32,315 nt of DNA, from contig CAKTPR010000011.1 in assembly GCA_934591725.1 (NCBI GenBank), positions 1 to 32,315 on the forward strand. The letters run 5' to 3'. Shown here in pieces: positions 30,311-32,315 of this stretch (the first letter of the stretch is position 1; each line of letters begins with the position of its first letter). Origin of the DNA: an uncultured Oscillospiraceae bacterium (GTDB lineage Bacteria; Bacillota; Clostridia; Oscillospirales; Oscillospiraceae). The translations under genes were made by a program, and so were the position numbers. The notes beneath the pieces are model-generated. The model made no database searches. It saw only the letters and a list, made by a program, of their open reading frames with translations, and was not told where the DNA came from.

Positions 30311-31048
30311 TTACAGTGTGCTTTCCCACACATTGTTTGTTATCCACGCGTTATCGCTTTTTACCTCATAGGTCATTTCGCCGTCAATGGTGTAATTTGT
30401 GCAGTAGTCGCCGAAGCCGATGCGGTCGTTGAACCATATGTAACCGATATCGTAGGACACGGAGTAGCGCCCGGCGGGGAGGTATATGATCGCCTTTTCA
30501 CCTTCGCGCACATAGAAGCGGACGTATTGATTTGAGTTGTCGAGGTCGGTCACCGTCACTTCCACGGGGCCGCTTTCAGCAGTGACATGGTATTCGCCGC
30601 CGCCCTGATACTGGAAGGTGCGCTCCAGCTCGGTGCCGGTCGCGGGTTCGCCGGACTTGAGAGTCGATTTGATCTGTGCCAGCATATTCTCGCATGTTGA
30701 GATGACATCGCTGTCCTCCGTCGCATCCTCACAGGCGATGAGCTCGCCTACTGCACTGTGGTAATCACCGGAGGCCATGTAGTTTTTTGCGTTGTCGATA
30801 TATTGTTTGCTCTGGGACGCGGACGAGGAGCTGAACACCGATGTTGAGCTTCCGCTCGTCGTTGTTTTTCCGCCGGACTGTATGATCAGCAGGACCACAA
30901 CGGCGACGACTGTAACGATCCACGAAACCGCAGAGCCTGATTTTTTCTGACTGCTGCCTGACGCCGGGGAGGCCTGTATTCTGGCTCCGCAGTTAGGGCA
31001 GAAATTATGCCCATCGGCAACATATTTCCCGCAATTTTTACATACCAT
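30311..31048 (-). CDS. Zinc-ribbon membrane protein with an extracytoplasmic domain
   Basis: The 245-residue protein begins with a zinc ribbon, MVCKNCGKYVADGHNFCPNC (Cys 3, 6, 17, 20), followed by a Ser-rich linker, one membrane span (about residues 42-56) and a Ser-rich stretch. Residues about 80-125 look like a TPR-type helical pair (YIDNAKNYMASGDYHSAVGE), and the rest is beta-rich and may form a carbohydrate-binding-like sandwich. The role is unknown. ATG 31048 follows GGGAGG. The arrangement (zinc ribbon inside, single span, outer domain) is like that of the kinase at 5744, only without a kinase. Confidence 0.82.
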   Translation of the reverse strand: MVCKNCGKYVADGHNFCPNCGARIQASPASGSSQKKSGSAVSWIVTVVAVVVLLIIQSGGKTTTSGSSTSVFSSSSASQSKQYIDNAKNYMASGDYHSAVGELIACEDATEDSDVISTCENMLAQIKSTLKSGEPATGTELERTFQYQGGGEYHVTAESGPVEVTVTDLDNSNQYVRFYVREGEKAIIYLPAGRYSVSYDIGYIWFNDRIGFGDYCTNYTIDGEMTYEVKSDNAWITNNVWESTL

Positions 31049-31100
31049 TGATGTATCCTCCCATAGCTTATTGAATAGTAACAAGCAAATATGTATTTAT

Positions 31101-31129
31101 ATTCTACATGATATGACGGCATAATGCAA
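31101..31129 (-). promoter_or_regulatory. Promoter of the zinc-ribbon gene
   Basis: On the minus strand, TTGCAT (31129-31124) and TAGAAT (31106-31101) are 17 bases apart. Confidence 0.6.
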
Positions 31130-31157
31130 TACATAACGTAAAAATAGAAATTTCCCC

Positions 31158-31186
31158 TTGACCAAATGACTTCGGCGGAGTATACT
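31158..31186 (+). promoter_or_regulatory. Promoter of the GtrA-family gene
   Basis: TTGACC (31158-31163) and TATACT (31181-31186) are 17 bases apart, about 50 bases before ATG 31237. Confidence 0.8.
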
Positions 31187-31236
31187 GCAAATGATTCAAA
31201 AATTTGAAGCATCGCAAGCTGCGCACGGAGGTATTT

Positions 31237-31656
31237 ATGGACAAGAAGGAGCTTATGCGTGCGGTCAAGTTCACGCTGTTTTCGATCAGCGCAGGGATCA
31301 TCCAGCTGCTGAGCTTTACCCTGATGAACGAGGTCTTTCACTGGAGCTACTGGGTGTGCTATCTGACGGCGCTTATACTGTCAGTCCTCTGGAATTTCAC
31401 GCTCAACCGCAAGGTGACTTTCCGCTCGGCCAACAATGTTCCGATCGCGATGCTCAAGGTCGCGGCCTATTACCTCGTGTTCACACCGCTGTCCACCTGG
31501 GGCGGGGACTGGCTCAACGGTATTGGCTGGAACGAGTATGCCGTGCTTATCGTTTCCATGCTGCTGAACTTCGCCACGGAGTTCCTGTATGACCGCTTTG
31601 TGGTGTTCGGCGGGAGCATCGACACCGCGGTATCAAAAAAATGTGCGGGATCTTGA
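31237..31656 (+). CDS. GtrA-family membrane protein
   Basis: The 139-residue protein has four predicted spans. The GtrA features are RAVKFTLFSISAGIIQLLSF at the N-terminus, the Asn/Arg-rich loop WNFTLNRKVTFRS near residue 52, and FATEFLYDRFVVFGGS at the C-terminus. GtrA proteins are thought to flip polyprenyl-linked sugars or affect cell-surface polysaccharide. The start is ATG 31237 with GGAGG upstream; the longer frame from 31204 has none. A neighbouring DUF6020-like membrane protein could work on the same kind of lipid-linked sugar, but they are not co-transcribed. Confidence 0.9.
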   Translation: MDKKELMRAVKFTLFSISAGIIQLLSFTLMNEVFHWSYWVCYLTALILSVLWNFTLNRKVTFRSANNVPIAMLKVAAYYLVFTPLSTWGGDWLNGIGWNEYAVLIVSMLLNFATEFLYDRFVVFGGSIDTAVSKKCAGS

Positions 31657-31665
31657 AATTTGCTC

Positions 31666-31693
31666 TTGACAAATCCGCAAAAAAAGGTATAAT
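31666..31693 (+). promoter_or_regulatory. Consensus promoter of tRNA-Gln
   Basis: TTGACA (31666-31671) and TATAAT (31688-31693) are separated by 16 bases. Both boxes are perfect, as expected for a stable RNA gene. Confidence 0.9.
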
Positions 31694-31706
31694 AATCCTT
31701 GCTTTT

Positions 31707-31780
31707 AGCGGGATTGTGTAGTGGTAGCACAGCGGACTCTGACTCCGTATGCGAGGGTTCAAATCCTTCTCCCGCTGCCA
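31707..31780 (+). tRNA. tRNA-Gln (anticodon CUG)
   Basis: The cloverleaf is complete: acceptor AGCGGGA / TCCCGCT, D arm GTGT / GCAC with AGTGGTA loop, anticodon stem GCGGA / TCCGT (one G-T pair) with loop CTCTGAC, 4-base variable loop, and T arm GAGGG / CCTTC with loop TTCAAAT. Anticodon CUG reads CAG. Discriminator G and an encoded CCA (31778-31780) follow. A consensus promoter lies upstream and a terminator just downstream, so it is a solitary unit. Confidence 0.96.
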
Positions 31781-31781
31781 T

Positions 31782-31820
31782 ATCGCTGCGAACTGTCGTT
31801 CGCAGCGATTTTTGTTGTTC
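31782..31820 (+). terminator. Terminator of tRNA-Gln
   Basis: The perfect 11-bp stem ATCGCTGCGAA / TTCGCAGCGAT (31782-31792 / 31799-31809) is followed by TTTTTGTTGTT. Confidence 0.9.
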
Positions 31821-31858
31821 AGTCCCTTTTTCTCCTGCGGCTATTGATATAGATTCGA

Positions 31859-31903
31859 TATAAAGAGCGCCTCCGATTCATCGTACCGGAAGCGCTCTTT
31901 ATA
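31859..31903. repeat. Long inverted repeat between the tRNA and PFOR
   Basis: The 12-bp perfect arms TATAAAGAGCGC / GCGCTCTTTATA (31859-31870 / 31892-31903) continue inward with four more pairs after one mismatch. There is no gene in 31821-31967. The hairpin may be a second terminator or a processing signal. Confidence 0.6.
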
Positions 31904-31917
31904 AGTCCAACTAAACT

Positions 31918-31943
31918 CAGCGCCCCGGATGACCGGGGCGCTG
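31918..31943 (-). terminator. Terminator of the PFOR gene
   Basis: The perfect 11-bp GC-rich stem CAGCGCCCCGG / CCGGGGCGCTG (31918-31928 / 31933-31943) has a 4-base loop and lies 24 bases after the PFOR stop codon on the minus strand, followed there by GAGTTTAGTT. Confidence 0.8.
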
Positions 31944-31967
31944 AAATGGTTTATGCGATTTTTCGGC

Positions 31968-32315
31968 TTATTCGTAGAGAGCCTTGAGCTTGAGCAGGTG
32001 CTCGTAACGCTCCTTGGCGTTCTCCTCGGATGCCGCGAAGAGCTTGGTAGCTCTTTCGGGGAACTCGCGGGTCAGACGGCTGTAACGAGCCTCGTTCATC
32101 AGGAACTCCTGGTAACCGCCGGCAGGCTCCTTGCTGTCGAGAGTGAAGGGCTTCTCTGCGTCCGGGTTGAATCTGAACAGATTCCAGTAACCGCACTTGA
32201 CAGCCTTCTCCATCTCCTTCTGGCAGTTCTCCATGCCGCCCTTGATGCTGTGCATCTCGCAGGGGGAGTAAGCGATGATGAGGGACGGGCCCTTGTGAGC
32301 CTCGGCCTCGGCGAT
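31968..32315 (-). CDS. nifJ: Pyruvate:ferredoxin oxidoreductase, C-terminal fragment
   Basis: The open frame runs to the window edge (116 codons with stop) and is the C-terminal end of a PFOR. It contains HKGPSLIIAYSPCEMHSIKG followed by GGMENCQKEMEKAVKCGYWN and LFRFNPDAEKPFTLDSKEPA, which match the thiamine-pyrophosphate domain end of NifJ/PorA-type single-chain enzymes. PFOR splits pyruvate with CoA to acetyl-CoA, CO2 and reduced ferredoxin in strict anaerobes. The rest of the gene lies beyond the window. Confidence 0.93.
   Translation of the reverse strand: MAEAEAHKGPSLIIAYSPCEMHSIKGGMENCQKEMEKAVKCGYWNLFRFNPDAEKPFTLDSKEPAGGYQEFLMNEARYSRLTREFPERATKLFAASEENAKERYEHLLKLKALYE

Overview
The window looks like a chromosomal segment of a Gram-positive anaerobe of class Clostridia, most likely Oscillospiraceae/Ruminococcaceae. 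The reasons are the order ylxM-ffh-rpsP-khpA, the paired glgC/glgD genes followed by glycogen phosphorylase, a pyruvate:ferredoxin oxidoreductase at the right edge, strong AGGAGG ribosome binding sites and GC-rich coding sequence. There is no 16S gene, so genus cannot be assigned. Most genes are core housekeeping. I see no phage, transposase, CRISPR array or rRNA.

Layout. Positions 1-2351 (minus) hold the SRP/ribosome operon ylxM-ffh-rpsP-khpA behind a consensus promoter. Positions 2352-3183 hold a small regulatory module: a 70-aa hypothetical gene, divergent from two tiny XRE regulators, with a repeated AGGCTAT motif over the promoter. Positions 3184-3718 have no gene but carry six strong hairpins in a row. 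Positions 3781-5603 are an ABC-2 type exporter followed by an XRE-AbrB fusion regulator. Positions 5744-10576 encode one 1610-aa membrane Ser/Thr kinase whose outer part is 28 RCC1-type repeats, arranged as four sets of seven. Positions 10624-12943 (minus) hold a membrane-anchored parvulin and tcdA. Positions 13154-14823 (plus) hold a metallophosphoesterase, an 18-codon mini-ORF and a flavodoxin-like reductase. Positions 14862-16607 (minus) hold prfB and a YitT-family membrane protein.

Positions 16828-18762 (plus) hold prs and pth, separated by a second hairpin-rich spacer. Positions 18854-24599 are the glycogen block glgC-glgD, then glgP behind its own terminator and a palindromic operator, then a PsuK-like sugar kinase. 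Positions 24656-27219 (minus) are two tandem CNNM/CBS (hemolysin-family) membrane proteins. Positions 27391-31656 hold an rRNA cytosine methyltransferase, a large multi-membrane protein (DUF6020-like), a zinc-ribbon membrane protein on the minus strand, and a GtrA-family protein. The window closes with a tRNA-Gln(CUG) and the 3' end of a PFOR gene.

The most unusual locus is the kinase with four predicted extracellular beta-propellers. It reads as a one-piece receptor: zinc ribbon, kinase domain, Lys/Pro-rich linker, one membrane span, then four seven-blade propellers separated by a recurring short helix. Secondary points of interest are the two hairpin arrays, the mini-ORF with an ideal ribosome binding site, the AGGCTAT-controlled XRE module and the LacI-type palindrome before glgP.
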